Shown one piece after another: positions 51,501 to 60,488 of a stretch of DNA of 64,000 nucleotides (the first letter of the stretch is position 1; each line of letters opens with the position of its first letter). The translations under genes were made by a program, and so were the position numbers. Source of the DNA: Azospirillum endophyticum. GTDB lineage: Bacteria; Pseudomonadota; Alphaproteobacteria; Azospirillales; Azospirillaceae. The stretch lies in NCBI RefSeq assembly GCF_016595245.1, contig NZ_JAENHM010000057.1:62001-126000 (forward strand). The letters are read 5' to 3'. Under the pieces are notes generated by a model. It was not told the origin of the DNA. It saw only the letters and a list, made by a program, of their open reading frames with translations, and made no database searches.

Positions 51501-53131
51501 AGCCCGGCGAAGGCGGCCAGCTGCCCGGCTTCAAGGTGACGGAGATGATCGCGCGGCTGCGCCACGCCACGCCGGGCGTGACCCTGATCAGCCCGCCGCC
51601 GCACCACGACATCTACTCGATCGAGGATCTGGCCCAGCTCATCTATGACCTGAAGCAGATCAACCCGGACGCCAAGGTCACGGTGAAGCTGGTCAGCCGG
51701 TCGGGCATCGGCACCATCGCCGCCGGCGTGGCGAAGGCCAACGCCGACATCATCCTGATCTCCGGCAACTCCGGCGGCACCGGCGCCTCGCCGCAGACCT
51801 CGATCAAGTTCGCCGGCCTGCCCTGGGAGATGGGCCTGTCGGAGGTGCATCAGGTCCTGACGCTGAACAAGCTGCGCCACCGCGTGCGGCTGCGCACCGA
51901 CGGCGGCCTGAAGACCGGCCGCGACATCGTCATCGCCGCCATGCTGGGCGCGGAAGAGTACGGCATCGGCACCGCCAGCCTGATCGCCATGGGCTGCATC
52001 ATGGTTCGGCAGTGCCATTCCAACACCTGCCCGGTCGGCGTCTGCGTCCAGGACGAGACCTTGCGCGAGAAGTTCGTCGGCACGCCGGAGAAGGTGGTCA
52101 ACCTCTTCACCTTCCTGGCGGAGGAGGTCCGCGAGATCCTGGCCCGCCTGGGCGTCCGCTCGCTGACCGAGGTGATCGGCCGCACCGACCTGCTGCACCA
52201 GGTCAGCCGCGGCGGCGCCCATCTCGACGACCTCGACCTCAACCCGCTGCTGGCCCAGGTCGATCCCGGCGAGAACGCGCGCTACTGCACGCTGCAGGGC
52301 CGCAACGAGGTGCCGGACACGCTGGACGCCCGCATCGTCGCCGATGCCCGCCCGCTGTTCGAGGAAGGCGAGAAGATGCAGCTCGCCTACAATGCCCGCA
52401 ACACGCAGCGCGCCATCGGCACGCGGCTGTCGTCGATGGTGACGCGGAAGTTCGGGATGTTCGGGCTGCAGCCCGGCCACATCACGGTGCGCCTGCGCGG
52501 CACCGCCGGCCAGTCGCTGGGCGCCTTCGCCGTCCAGGGCATCAAGCTGGAGGTGATGGGCGACGCCAACGACTATGTCGGCAAGGGCCTGTCGGGCGGC
52601 ACCATCGTCGTCCGTCCGGCGACCAGCAGCCCGCTGGAGTCGAACAAGAACACCATCATCGGCAACACGGTGCTGTACGGCGCCACCGCCGGCAAGCTGT
52701 TCGCCGCCGGCCAGGCCGGCGAGCGGTTCGCGGTGCGCAACTCCGGCGCCACCGTGGTGGTCGAGGGCTGCGGCTCCAACGGCTGCGAGTACATGACCGG
52801 CGGCACCGCGGTGATCCTGGGCAAGGTCGGCGACAATTTCGGCGCCGGCATGACCGGGGGCATGGCCTACCTCTACGACCCGGAGGACTCGCTGCCGCTC
52901 TTCATCAACGAGGAGAACGTCATCTTCCAGCGGGTCGAGGTGGTCCACTACGAGGCCCAGCTCCGCGCCCTGATCGAGGAGCATGTCGCCGAGACGCAGA
53001 GCCGTTTCGCCGCCGAGATCCTCAACGACTGGGAGCGCGAGCTCGGCAACTTCTGGCAGGTGGTGCCGAAGGAGATGCTGCACCGTCTGGCCGTGCCGGT
53101 GACCCTGCCGCGCGCCATCCCGGCGGAGTGA
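48569..53131 (+). CDS. gltB: Glutamate synthase large (alpha) subunit
   Basis: This 1520-residue enzyme transfers the amide nitrogen of glutamine to 2-oxoglutarate. The amidotransferase nucleophile is Cys42 in HDACGVGFIAAIDG, so 41 residues would be removed on maturation. The synthase domain carries FMN-binding segments (LISPPPHHDIYSIEDL, ISGNSGGTGASPQTS). The 3Fe-4S ligands MVRQCHSNTCPVGVCVQ lie near residue 1147. The C-terminal beta-helix GXG repeats end SNGCEYMTGGTAVILG. It works with gltD in an alpha-beta complex. Length and order match Azospirillum. The palindromic element separates it from gltD. Confidence 0.97.
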   Translation: MTAEFNQGELNQGEQFVADFRANAAALTTAHAYNPADEHDACGVGFIAAIDGKPRRSVVEKGIEALKAVWHRGAVDADGKTGDGAGIHVQVPQKFFKDHVKIIGHLPPENNLAVGQVFLPRISLDAQEACRCIVETEILAFGYYIYGWRQVPINVDIIGEKANATRPEIEQIIIGNSKGVSDEQFELDLYIIRRRIEKAVHGEQINDFYICSLSARSIIYKGMFLAEQLSTFYPDLTDDRFESSFAIYHQRYSTNTFPTWPLAQPFRMLAHNGEINTLKGNVNWMKAHETRMEHPVFGANMGDLKPVIGVGLSDSGALDSVFEVMVRAGRTAPMVKMMLVPQALTSSQTTPDNHKALIAYCNSVMEPWDGPAALAMTDGRWVVGGMDRNGLRPMRYTITTDGLIIGGSETGMVKIEENQVVEKGRLGPGEMIAVDLQAGKLFNDRELKDHLAAQKPWGQWVKNTTHLDELVKTAALKGEPSEMEKEELRRRQMAFGLAMEDMELILHPMAEDGKEAVGSMGDDSPIAVLSDKYRGLHHFFRQNFSQVTNPPIDSLRERRVMSLKTRLGNLGNILDEDESQTRLLQLDSPVLTTAEFHAMRDYMADTAAVIDATFPVDGGPDALRDALRRIRQEAEDAVRGGANHVTLTDEAMGPARAAIPAILATGAVHTHLIRSNLRTFTSLNLRTAECLDTHYFAVLIGVGATTVNAYLAQEAVAERQRRGLLGSLSLEKAMTNYKKAIDDGLLKIMSKMGISVISSYRGGGNFEAIGLSRALVAEHFPAMVSRISGIGLNGIQKKVLEQHALAYAGEALPLPVGGFYRFRKSGDRHGWEGGIIHTLQQAVTNDSYTTFKKYSEQVNKRPPMQLRDLLEFRTTKAAVPVDEVESITSIRKRFITPGMSMGALSPEAHGTLNVAMNRIGAKSDSGEGGEDPARFRPDKNGDNWNSAIKQVASGRFGVTAEYLNQCRELEIKVAQGAKPGEGGQLPGFKVTEMIARLRHATPGVTLISPPPHHDIYSIEDLAQLIYDLKQINPDAKVTVKLVSRSGIGTIAAGVAKANADIILISGNSGGTGASPQTSIKFAGLPWEMGLSEVHQVLTLNKLRHRVRLRTDGGLKTGRDIVIAAMLGAEEYGIGTASLIAMGCIMVRQCHSNTCPVGVCVQDETLREKFVGTPEKVVNLFTFLAEEVREILARLGVRSLTEVIGRTDLLHQVSRGGAHLDDLDLNPLLAQVDPGENARYCTLQGRNEVPDTLDARIVADARPLFEEGEKMQLAYNARNTQRAIGTRLSSMVTRKFGMFGLQPGHITVRLRGTAGQSLGAFAVQGIKLEVMGDANDYVGKGLSGGTIVVRPATSSPLESNKNTIIGNTVLYGATAGKLFAAGQAGERFAVRNSGATVVVEGCGSNGCEYMTGGTAVILGKVGDNFGAGMTGGMAYLYDPEDSLPLFINEENVIFQRVEVVHYEAQLRALIEEHVAETQSRFAAEILNDWERELGNFWQVVPKEMLHRLAVPVTLPRAIPAE

Positions 53132-53178
53132 TAATGCCCTCTCCCGCCCCGGGAGAGGGAGGTGAAGAGCGGATATGA

Positions 53179-53220
53179 AAACGGCGCGCCATCCGGCAGG
53201 ACGGCGCGCCGTTTCCCGTT
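53179..53220. terminator. Terminator between gltB and the convergent hydrolase gene
   Basis: The perfect 12-base stem AAACGGCGCGCC / GGCGCGCCGTTT encloses a 12-base loop. It ends in T-residues on both strands and can serve both genes. A GC-rich hairpin CCCTCTCCCG-CCC-CGGGAGAGGG at 53137 lies just before it. Confidence 0.75.
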
Positions 53221-53252
53221 TCGACGGGCCGAAACGATGGATCGCGGCCGGC

Positions 53253-53960
53253 TCAGCCGGCCATGGTGCTTTGGACCGCCTCCAGGATGACGGCCGCCAC
53301 CGCGTCGGGCTGCGACAGCAGGGAGAGGTGGCTCGCCTTCAGCTCGGTGGTCCTGGCGTTCATCCGCCGGGCGAACTCCCGTTCGAGCTCGACGCTGACG
53401 ACCCGGTCGTCGGCCGAGACGATGTACCAGCTGGGGCGGCTCTCCCAGGCGGCCTGGGTGACCTTCTCGCCGAAGGTGCCGGCGGGCAGCGGCGGCTGGA
53501 GCACCGCGAGCACGCGGGCCTCGGCTTCGGGAAGGTCCGAAGCGACATCCTCGATCCAGCCCTCGACGCTGAGCTTGAGGTTGCCGGCGCCGTCATCCTG
53601 AATCTTTCCCAATCCCGGAGGCGGCGGATAGGCGCCCACCAGTTCGCCGAGCGTCTCGCCGGCCTTGGGCGCGAAGGCCGCCACATAGACCAGCGCCTTG
53701 ACCTTGGGATCGTTGCCGGCTTCGGTGATCACCGCCCCGCCCCAGCTGTGCCCCACCAGCACGACGGGTCCCTCGACGGCGTCGAGCGCCTGCCTCGTGG
53801 CCTTCACGTCGTCGATGAGCGAACTCGTCGGGTTCTGCACCGCGACGACGGGAAGGTTCTTCTCAAGCAGGAGCGGGATGACCCGCTGCCAGCTTGAGCC
53901 ATCGGCCCAAGCGCCGTGAACGAGGACGATCGTGGGCATCGGGGTCGGCGGATTGCTCAT
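53253..53960 (-). CDS. Alpha/beta hydrolase
   Basis: The 235-residue protein is an alpha/beta-hydrolase-fold enzyme. The oxyanion region IVLVHGAWADGSSWQRVIP is at the N terminus. The nucleophile elbow GHSWGGAVI carries Ser near residue 92, and SADDRVVSVE and ASHLSLLSQPD supply the Asp and His. It resembles the small esterase-like group annotated as salicylate or plant-hormone esterase relatives. The substrate is unknown. It stands alone on the minus strand. Confidence 0.88.
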   Translation of the reverse strand: MSNPPTPMPTIVLVHGAWADGSSWQRVIPLLLEKNLPVVAVQNPTSSLIDDVKATRQALDAVEGPVVLVGHSWGGAVITEAGNDPKVKALVYVAAFAPKAGETLGELVGAYPPPPGLGKIQDDGAGNLKLSVEGWIEDVASDLPEAEARVLAVLQPPLPAGTFGEKVTQAAWESRPSWYIVSADDRVVSVELEREFARRMNARTTELKASHLSLLSQPDAVAAVILEAVQSTMAG

Positions 53961-54066
53961 GCACAGGCTCCTTCGTGAAGTCCATGCTGCGGAGTTTAGG
54001 GGCGGCCCCGCTGAGCGCTCTTGCCGGATTCAGGCATTCCTGGTCGGTTCTGCCGCAGATCGCACG

Positions 54067-54585
54067 CTACAGGTTCCGCGCCATCACGATGCTGTCGAAG
54101 GTGTTGCCGGGCGTCACCTCCACCGTCAGCCGCCGCCCGGTCGCCACGAAGCCGGCCGAGGCATAGAACTCCTCCGCCACCAGACTGGCGTAGCACAGCA
54201 TCCGCCGCGCTCCCGCCGCCGCGGCATCGGCAAAGCAGCGGTCGAGCAGCGCCCGCCCGACACCGCGGCGCAGCCAGCCGGGATGGGTGGCGAAATGCCG
54301 GACATGGGCCAATCCCGGCTGCGGCGGCCGCATCGGCTCGCCCGGCCAGTCGATGCTCCAGCCGCCGCAGCCGACCGGCATGCCGTCGCCGGTCTCCGCC
54401 AGATAATAGGTGCCGGCCCCCAGCAACGCCGGATTGGACCGGGTGATGACGGGCAGAACCCGCTCCATCACCGCCGGCGGATAGCCCGCCGCCATCAGGA
54501 CCGGGTAGGAGGCGGCGAGCACCGAATCCACCGCTCCGGCATCCTGCGGCCGGGCCGCCCGCACCGTGAAGGCGGGACCGTTCAC
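54067..54585 (-). CDS. GNAT-family N-acetyltransferase
   Basis: The 172-residue protein has the acetyl-CoA-binding pattern VRHFATHPGWLRRGVGRALL (Arg-x2-Gly-x-Gly). AARRMLCYASLVAEEFYASAGF supplies the later helix-strand. It would acetylate a small amine or protein N terminus; the substrate is not known. The start is a GTG in a GTGA overlap with the glutathione S-transferase gene, so the two are coupled. Confidence 0.85.
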   Translation of the reverse strand: MNGPAFTVRAARPQDAGAVDSVLAASYPVLMAAGYPPAVMERVLPVITRSNPALLGAGTYYLAETGDGMPVGCGGWSIDWPGEPMRPPQPGLAHVRHFATHPGWLRRGVGRALLDRCFADAAAAGARRMLCYASLVAEEFYASAGFVATGRRLTVEVTPGNTFDSIVMARNL

Positions 54586-55232
54586 GGCTCGAATTCCCAC
54601 GGTTCGGCCTTGGCGGCGGCGATCCAGTCCCGCATCGCCGGCAGGGCCATCACGGCGTCCATATAGGCGCGCGACCCGGGCGACACCGCGACGCCATAGG
54701 TCTCCAGCCGCGTCACCACCGGAGCGAACATCGCGTCGGCGATGGTGAAGGCGCCGAACAGGAAGGGGCCGCCCGCCGGGCTGCCGAAACGGCTGCGGGC
54801 ATCGGCCCACAGCGCTTCGATCCGGGCGATGTCGGCGGCGGTCGCCTCGGTCATGCCCTGGCCCTTGCGGTCGCTCTTGAGGTCCATCGACATGGTGGTG
54901 CGCAACGAGGCGAAACCGGAATGCATCTCCGCCGACACCGACCGCGCCACCGCCCGCGCCGTGCGGTCCGCCGGCCACAGGGTGGCCTCGGGCGCCAGTT
55001 CCGCCACATATTCGCAGATCGCCAGCGAATCCCAGACGGTCAGCCCACCATGGAGCAGGGTGGGCACGCGACCCGACGGCGAATGGGCGGCGATGCGGGC
55101 GGCGGTGTCCGGCTGGCGCAGGGGGACGACGGTTTCGGCAAAGGAAAGCCCGGCCTGCCTGAGAGCCAGCCACGGGCGCAGCGACCAGGACGAATAGGTC
55201 TTGTTCCCCATCACCAGGGTCAAATCGGACAT
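54582..55232 (-). CDS. Glutathione S-transferase
   Basis: This is a 216-residue cytosolic GST. The N-terminal thioredoxin-like domain has GNKTYSSWSLRPWLALRQAG, with a Ser/Tyr-type activation site, and the conserved cis-Pro segment SGRVPTLLHGGLTVWDSLAI. The C-terminal helical domain ends GPFLFGAFTIADAMFAPVVT. It conjugates or reduces electrophiles with glutathione. It overlaps the downstream acetyltransferase gene by four bases. It is unrelated in position to the GST remnant at 9.5 kb. Confidence 0.9.
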   Translation of the reverse strand: MSDLTLVMGNKTYSSWSLRPWLALRQAGLSFAETVVPLRQPDTAARIAAHSPSGRVPTLLHGGLTVWDSLAICEYVAELAPEATLWPADRTARAVARSVSAEMHSGFASLRTTMSMDLKSDRKGQGMTEATAADIARIEALWADARSRFGSPAGGPFLFGAFTIADAMFAPVVTRLETYGVAVSPGSRAYMDAVMALPAMRDWIAAAKAEPWEFEP

Positions 55233-55307
55233 CGGGCTGCACCTCTCGCACGGGAGCGGAAAATGGAAGCGGCGGATCGCGCATCCACGCGACCGACCCT
55301 CCCCTTC

Positions 55308-56474
55308 TTACGCCGGCACGAGGCCGTGCGGAACCCTCGGCGCCTGCGCGACGCAGTTGCGTCCGCCGCGCTTGGCGTCGTAGAGCGCCATGTCGGCGGC
55401 ATGGACGAGGTCGGGCCAGGTCTCTCCCAGCCGGAAGACCTGGGCGACGCCGATGCTGGCCGTCACCCCCAGGACGGTTCCCTGATGCTGGAACGGGATC
55501 GCCTGGATGGCTTCGCGGATCCGCTCCGCGACCGGCAGCGCATCGGCTGTCCGCAGTTCCGGCAGGAACAGCAGGAACTCCTCCCCGCCCATCCGCGCCA
55601 GCACGTCGTCGGAGCGCTTCAGGTTCCTCAGCGTCGCCGCTACGGCGACCAGGACGGTATCGCCGGCGGCATGGCCGAACCTGTCGTTGATCCGCTTGAA
55701 ATGGTCGAGGTCGATGCAGAAGACGGTGTCGCCGGGACGCAAATGGCCGGGCACCATCCGCTCCAGCCAGCGGCGGTTGCCGATGCCGGTCAAGCTGTCC
55801 AGCTCCGCCATCAGGCTCAGCTTGCGCTCCGCCCGGTCGGTCGCGACGCTGTAGATCAGGATCGCGATGGCGAAATTGCCCAGGATCTGAACGAAGAACT
55901 CCAATGCCAGCCAGGGCACGAAGTCCGCGACGAAGAGGATGACCCCGGCCCCCATCAGGAACGACGCTCCGCTGAGCGCCAGGACCGCTTCCAGCGGCCG
56001 ACAGGACGGCAGCTGCTCCACCCGCCGGAGCCGGGTCACGGTCCGCGCCGCCAGCATCAGGCAGAGCGCCGCATTCAGATGGAAGACGGTGGCGCGAAGC
56101 TGGTTGTCCAAATGGAAGCCGGTGAGACAGGCAGCGATCCACAATGGAATGGAACAGACCGCCAGCAGGCGCCACGCGCGGGGCAGGCGCCCGGACCTGA
56201 GACGCTCGATCCCCACCGCCAGCAGGCCATGCCCGGCCACACCGAGTGAAAGGCTGGCCAAGGTCCAAACCGTCTTCGGCAGCATGGCCTGCTCGCCGAA
56301 GCTGGCCAGGACACTGCCGGCTCCCACCAGGGAAAATGCCGCCGCCAGCGTGCCGAACCCCGAGGATGCGGAACGGCGATGCCGCGCGAGCAGGAACACG
56401 GCCGCCCCCACCAGAAGTGAAGACTGGTACAGGAACAGCACGGTGGCGATGTCGAGCACAATCATGGAATGCAA
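55308..56474 (-). CDS. Membrane-bound diguanylate cyclase (GGDEF)
   Basis: The first 210 residues form several hydrophobic segments (about six). A GGDEF domain follows, with LTGIGNRRWLERM, FCIDLDHFKRINDRFGHAAG and the active site RMGGEEFLLFLP. GGEEF is a functional variant of GGDEF. An Arg-x-x-Asp inhibitory site (RSDD) lies five residues before it, so product inhibition by c-di-GMP is likely. It has 388 residues and no EAL domain. It would raise c-di-GMP in response to an unknown membrane signal. Confidence 0.93.
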   Translation of the reverse strand: MHSMIVLDIATVLFLYQSSLLVGAAVFLLARHRRSASSGFGTLAAAFSLVGAGSVLASFGEQAMLPKTVWTLASLSLGVAGHGLLAVGIERLRSGRLPRAWRLLAVCSIPLWIAACLTGFHLDNQLRATVFHLNAALCLMLAARTVTRLRRVEQLPSCRPLEAVLALSGASFLMGAGVILFVADFVPWLALEFFVQILGNFAIAILIYSVATDRAERKLSLMAELDSLTGIGNRRWLERMVPGHLRPGDTVFCIDLDHFKRINDRFGHAAGDTVLVAVAATLRNLKRSDDVLARMGGEEFLLFLPELRTADALPVAERIREAIQAIPFQHQGTVLGVTASIGVAQVFRLGETWPDLVHAADMALYDAKRGGRNCVAQAPRVPHGLVPA

Positions 56475-56879
56475 CGCCGGTTGAACGGACCAAGACGTTA
56501 TAGCGTGAACATGGCCATCGTTGAACAGGGTGATGACGGAATGGCAGAAGCTCCGAAATATCGGACGAACCGTTCAAGTGCTCCGAAAAAGATCAGCACA
56601 TGCCGGTATTTTGCCAAATTCCCTTACACCATGAGGAAATATTCCACCCTTCGCGTATCCCTGATGTTTCCTTGCTTCGTTCAGAAAACCGCACCCGAGG
56701 CCATGCCCTCCGGCGGTCTTGCAACCACCGCCTTCTCCAGATGCGCCCCCGCCGGAGGCTTCTCCGAAGCCGAGCCGTTTCAAGCACCCCCTTTCCAGCC
56801 GGCGCCCGGCGCGCCATCCTTGGGGGACGGGCATCCGCATCGGATGCGCGACATGATCTCGTGAGAAGGATTTCCCGTC
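56475..56879. other. Intergenic region without a recognisable gene
   Basis: This 405-base stretch separates divergent genes. The first half is AT-richer than its surroundings. I see only a small hairpin GCATCCG-CAT-CGGATGC near 56831. Overlapping frames on both strands are not convincing. It presumably carries the promoters of the cyclase and peptidase genes. Confidence 0.4.
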
Positions 56880-58271
56880 TTGCTCGCCACCCTGCTTGCC
56901 GTCGACGGCCCGGACACCGTCGCCCTCACCCCCGTGACCAAGGCCGGGCTGGCCGACTGGCTGTCGGCGCAGTCGCCGGCCGTCGCCTCCTGGGTCAAGG
57001 CGGTGGGCTTCACCGGCGAGGCCGGATCGACCGTCTTCCTGCCGGGACCGGACGGCGCCGTCGCCCATGTGCTGGCCGGCGTGTCGGCCGTCGACGATCT
57101 GTGGGCCTTCGCCGGCCTGCCGTCTTCCCTGCCGGCCGGCTCCTACCGGATCGACAGCAAAATCGAGGGCGCGCTGGACGCGCGGGCGGCGACGCGGGCG
57201 GCGCTGGGCTGGGCGCTCGGCAGCTACCGCTTCAGCCGCTACAAGAAGCAGCCTGAGAAAGGCTTCGCCAATCTGGTCTGGCCGGCGGAGGCCGACCGCG
57301 GCGAGGTCGAGCGGGCGGCGACCGCCACCTGGCTGGTGCGCGATCTGGTGAACACCCCGGCCTGCGACATGGGACCGGCGGAGCTGGCCCAGGCGGCGCA
57401 GGATCTGGCGGTGGAGTTCGACGCGGCGGTCGAGGTGATCGTCGGGCAGGATCTGCTCGACCGCGACTATCCCGCCATCCATGCCGTCGGCCGCGCCAGC
57501 CCGCGGGCACCACGGCTGGTCGACCTGCGCTGGGGCAACCCGGACCACCCGAAGGTCACCATCGTCGGCAAGGGCGTCTGCTTCGACACCGGCGGGCTGG
57601 ACCTGAAGCCGTCGTCGGGCATGCTGATGATGAAGAAGGACATGGGCGGCGCCGCCCATGCGCTGGCGCTCGGCCGCATGATCATGATGGCCGGATTGCC
57701 GGTGCGGCTGCGCGTTCTGGTGCCGGCGGTGGAGAATGTCGTCTCCGGCGACAGCTTCAAGCCGCTGGACGTGCTGAAGACCCGCAAGGGACTGACGGTG
57801 GAGGTCGGCAACACCGATGCCGAGGGACGCCTGATCCTGTGCGACGCGCTGGCGGAAGCGGATTCGGAGAAGCCGGATCTGCTGATCGACTTCGCCACCC
57901 TGACCGGCGCCGCCCGCGTGGCGCTCGGCCCGGACCTGCCGGCGCTGATGTGCAACGACGACCAACTCGCCAACGACCTGACGGAAGCCGGGACCGCGGT
58001 CGACGACCCGATGTGGCGGCTGCCGCTGTGGGCGCCCTACCGCAAGGGGCTCGACAGCAAGGTGGCGGACATCAACAACGTCACCACCAACGGCTTCGCC
58101 GGTGCCATCACCGCCGGGCTGTTCCTGCAGGAATTCGTGTCGAAGGGCACGTCCTGGGCGCATCTGGACACCTATGCCTGGAACGGATCGGCCCGTCCCG
58201 GCCGTCCGGAAGGCGGCGAGGCGCTGGGCCTGCGCGCGGCCTATGCGGTGATCGCCAAGCGCTTCGGCTGA
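56880..58271 (+). CDS. M17-family leucyl aminopeptidase
   Basis: The 463-residue metallopeptidase has the M17 signature NTDAEGRLILCDALAEA near residue 310. The metal-binding segment VGKGVCFDTGGLDLKPSSGM precedes it, and MKKDMGGAAHAL and LIDFATLTGAARVALG flank these. It removes N-terminal residues from peptides using two metal ions. The start is a TTG, with AGAAGGA ten bases upstream; no better ATG is in frame near the N terminus. It is about 210 bases upstream of fliG. Confidence 0.92.
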   Translation: MLATLLAVDGPDTVALTPVTKAGLADWLSAQSPAVASWVKAVGFTGEAGSTVFLPGPDGAVAHVLAGVSAVDDLWAFAGLPSSLPAGSYRIDSKIEGALDARAATRAALGWALGSYRFSRYKKQPEKGFANLVWPAEADRGEVERAATATWLVRDLVNTPACDMGPAELAQAAQDLAVEFDAAVEVIVGQDLLDRDYPAIHAVGRASPRAPRLVDLRWGNPDHPKVTIVGKGVCFDTGGLDLKPSSGMLMMKKDMGGAAHALALGRMIMMAGLPVRLRVLVPAVENVVSGDSFKPLDVLKTRKGLTVEVGNTDAEGRLILCDALAEADSEKPDLLIDFATLTGAARVALGPDLPALMCNDDQLANDLTEAGTAVDDPMWRLPLWAPYRKGLDSKVADINNVTTNGFAGAITAGLFLQEFVSKGTSWAHLDTYAWNGSARPGRPEGGEALGLRAAYAVIAKRFG

Positions 58272-58482
58272 CCTCCGCAGCGGCCCTCCACAGCCAAAGG
58301 GGGCGGAAGACGGGATGCGAGGCGGGGAATCGGCTAAAAACTGTCCCCGTCCTTCGCCCGCGAAGGGATGGAATGCCCGGGAGGATCGTATTACAACGGA
58401 AGAATCGAGAACCGGACGCGTAAGAATGAACCGCCCGCAGGTTCGACTTCGGCGGTGACGGCGGATTGGCGGAGGCGGACAG

Positions 58483-59505
58483 ATGGCTTTGAAGGTTCGC
58501 GAGGACTACCGGACCCTCACCGGCCCGGAAAAGGCCGCCATCATGATGCTCGCGCTCGGCGAGGAGCATTCGTCCAAGCTGTTCGCCATGATGGGCGACG
58601 AGGAGATCAAGGAGCTGTCCCAGGTGATGGCGAACCTGGGCACCGTGTCGGCCAACCTGATCGAGCGCCTGTTCGTCGAGTTCGCCGAGCAGATGTCCGC
58701 CACCGGCTCGCTCGTCGGCTCCTTCGATTCGACCGAGCGCCTCCTGCTGAAGACCCTGCCCAAGGACAAGGTCGACCAGATCATGGAGGAAATCCGCGGT
58801 CCGGCCGGCCGGACGATGTGGGACAAGCTGGCGAACGTCAACGAGTCGGTGCTGTCCAACTACCTGAAGAACGAGTATCCGCAGACCGTCGCGGTGGTCC
58901 TGTCCAAGATCCGTCCCGAACATGCCGGCCGGGTCCTGGTCCAGCTGCCGGAAAGCTTCGCGATGGAGGTCATCATGCGCATGCTGCGCATGGAGGCGGT
59001 GCAGAAGGAGGTGCTGGACGACGTCGAGCGCACGCTGCGCACCGAGTTCATGACCAACCTCGCCCGCACCAGCCGGCGCGACAGCCACGAGATGCTGGCG
59101 GAGATCTTCAACGGGCTGGACCGCACCACCGAGCACCGCTTCATGGCGGCGCTGGAGGAGCGCAACCGCGACAGCGCCGAGCGCATCAAGTCGCTGATGT
59201 TCACCTTCGAGGATCTGTCGAAGCTCGACCCCAGCGGCGTCCAGACGATGCTGCGCACGGTGGACAAGCAGAAGCTGGGCACTGCGCTGAAGGGGGCGTC
59301 GGAAACGCTGAAGGACCTGTTCTTCACCAACATGTCGGAGCGCGCGGGCAAGATCCTGCGCGAGGACATGGCGGCCATGGGTCCGGTGCGCGTCCGCGAC
59401 GTCGACGAGGCGCAGATGTACATGGTGCAGATGGCGAAAGATCTGGCCGCCCGCGGCGAGCTGGTCCTTGCCGAAAGCGGCGGCGAGAACGAACTGATCT
59501 ATTGA
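58483..59505 (+). CDS. fliG: Flagellar motor switch protein FliG
   Basis: FliG sits on the MS ring, contacts FliF, FliM and MotA, and generates torque. The 340-residue protein shows all three domains. The N-terminal FliF-binding part has LTGPEKAAIMMLALGEEHSS. The middle part has NEYPQTVAVVLSKIRPEHAG, with the conserved hydrophobic patch. The C-terminal armadillo domain has FTFEDLSKLDPSGVQTMLRT with the charged residues for MotA. No other flagellar gene is nearby, whereas fliG usually lies between fliF and fliH. Confidence 0.95.
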   Translation: MALKVREDYRTLTGPEKAAIMMLALGEEHSSKLFAMMGDEEIKELSQVMANLGTVSANLIERLFVEFAEQMSATGSLVGSFDSTERLLLKTLPKDKVDQIMEEIRGPAGRTMWDKLANVNESVLSNYLKNEYPQTVAVVLSKIRPEHAGRVLVQLPESFAMEVIMRMLRMEAVQKEVLDDVERTLRTEFMTNLARTSRRDSHEMLAEIFNGLDRTTEHRFMAALEERNRDSAERIKSLMFTFEDLSKLDPSGVQTMLRTVDKQKLGTALKGASETLKDLFFTNMSERAGKILREDMAAMGPVRVRDVDEAQMYMVQMAKDLAARGELVLAESGGENELIY

Positions 59506-59586
59506 TCGGGGCCATTGATCGGAGGGTTGGCCGCTTGGCAACCCAGTGGCGCCCCATCAGCGGCGATCCCGTGACGGAGAGGATTC

Positions 59587-60444
59587 GTGGGTGAGAGTGC
59601 GGGGGAAAAGGGCGACTGGGTGGCGGTGCGCCGCGATGCGGAGACCGGCATCGAGACCATCCGCGCCCATTTCCGCGGCCATGCCTATGACCTGCACGAC
59701 CATGACGAGCTGTTGGTCGGCATCACCGAGCAGGGGGTGCAGGCCTTCCGCTGCCGGCGGCGGCTGCACACCAGCGTTCCCGGCCGCGTCATCCTGATCG
59801 AACCCGGCGAGGCCCATGACGGCCACAGCCCGGGGGAGGACGGCTTCACCTATGCCATGCTCTACCTGCCGGTGCCGCTGCTGGCCGCGCGCAGCGATGC
59901 GCTGCGCAGCCTGATACCGCGGGGCTCGGGCGTGGCTCTGGGCTTCCGCGACACGCTGGCCGACGATCCCGGCCTCGCGGCGGCGATCCGGTCCGCCTTC
60001 CTGGCCCTGCACCGGCGCGAGGGGAAGCTGGCCCGCGACCTGTCGGTGGACCGGCTGGCGGCGAGGCTGGCCGGCCATCTGGAACCGCCGCAGGACCACC
60101 ATCGGCCACCGCGTCCCGACCGTGCCGCCGCCCTGGCCCGCGACCTGCTGCATGCCCGGATGGGCGAGGATGTCGGGCTGGACGCGCTGTCCGAAGCGGC
60201 CGGCATCGACCGGTTCCGGCTGAACCGCGCCTTCCGCGCCGCCTTCGGCCTGTCGCCGCACGCCTATCTGGTCCGGCTGCGCCTGCGCGCCGCCCGGCGC
60301 CGGCTGGCGGAGGGCGAGGCGCCTGCCCTGGTCGCGGCGGAGGTCGGGTTCGCCGACCAGAGCCATCTCGGCCGCTGGTTCCGCCGCGCCTATGGCCTGA
60401 CGCCGGCCGCCTACCGCGATCTGTGCACGAACGTTCCAGACTGA
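59587..60444 (+). CDS. AraC-family regulator with cupin sensor
   Basis: The N-terminal cupin (AraC-type binding) domain has HAYDLHDHDELLVGITEQGV and VILIEPGEAHDGHSP. The C-terminal double helix-turn-helix reads LDALSEAAGIDRFRLNRAFR, then VAAEVGFADQSHLGRWFRRA. The 285-residue protein starts at a GTG preceded by GGAGAGGATTC. It lies 45 bases upstream of the DUF2000 gene in the same direction, a pairing seen elsewhere, so it probably controls it. Confidence 0.9.
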   Translation: MGESAGEKGDWVAVRRDAETGIETIRAHFRGHAYDLHDHDELLVGITEQGVQAFRCRRRLHTSVPGRVILIEPGEAHDGHSPGEDGFTYAMLYLPVPLLAARSDALRSLIPRGSGVALGFRDTLADDPGLAAAIRSAFLALHRREGKLARDLSVDRLAARLAGHLEPPQDHHRPPRPDRAAALARDLLHARMGEDVGLDALSEAAGIDRFRLNRAFRAAFGLSPHAYLVRLRLRAARRRLAEGEAPALVAAEVGFADQSHLGRWFRRAYGLTPAAYRDLCTNVPD

Positions 60445-60488
60445 GGCGCGATCCTCCGGCATCAGGGATGGCGAAGGAGACACTTGCC

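Noticed and set aside
48539..53083. A 1514-residue open frame on the minus strand opposite gltB
   Set aside because: It is the antisense shadow of gltB in GC-rich DNA. Its product is low-complexity His/Gln/Asp/Val-rich sequence, with no ribosome-binding site or homology.
56482..56505. GTTATAGCG upstream of the diguanylate cyclase gene as another ModE-type box
   Set aside because: One arm is present, but no matching partner lies 12 or 13 bases away.
54067..56577. An 836-codon minus-strand frame
   Set aside because: Only its last 172 codons (the acetyltransferase) are genuine; the rest overlaps the GST and diguanylate cyclase genes in the wrong frame.
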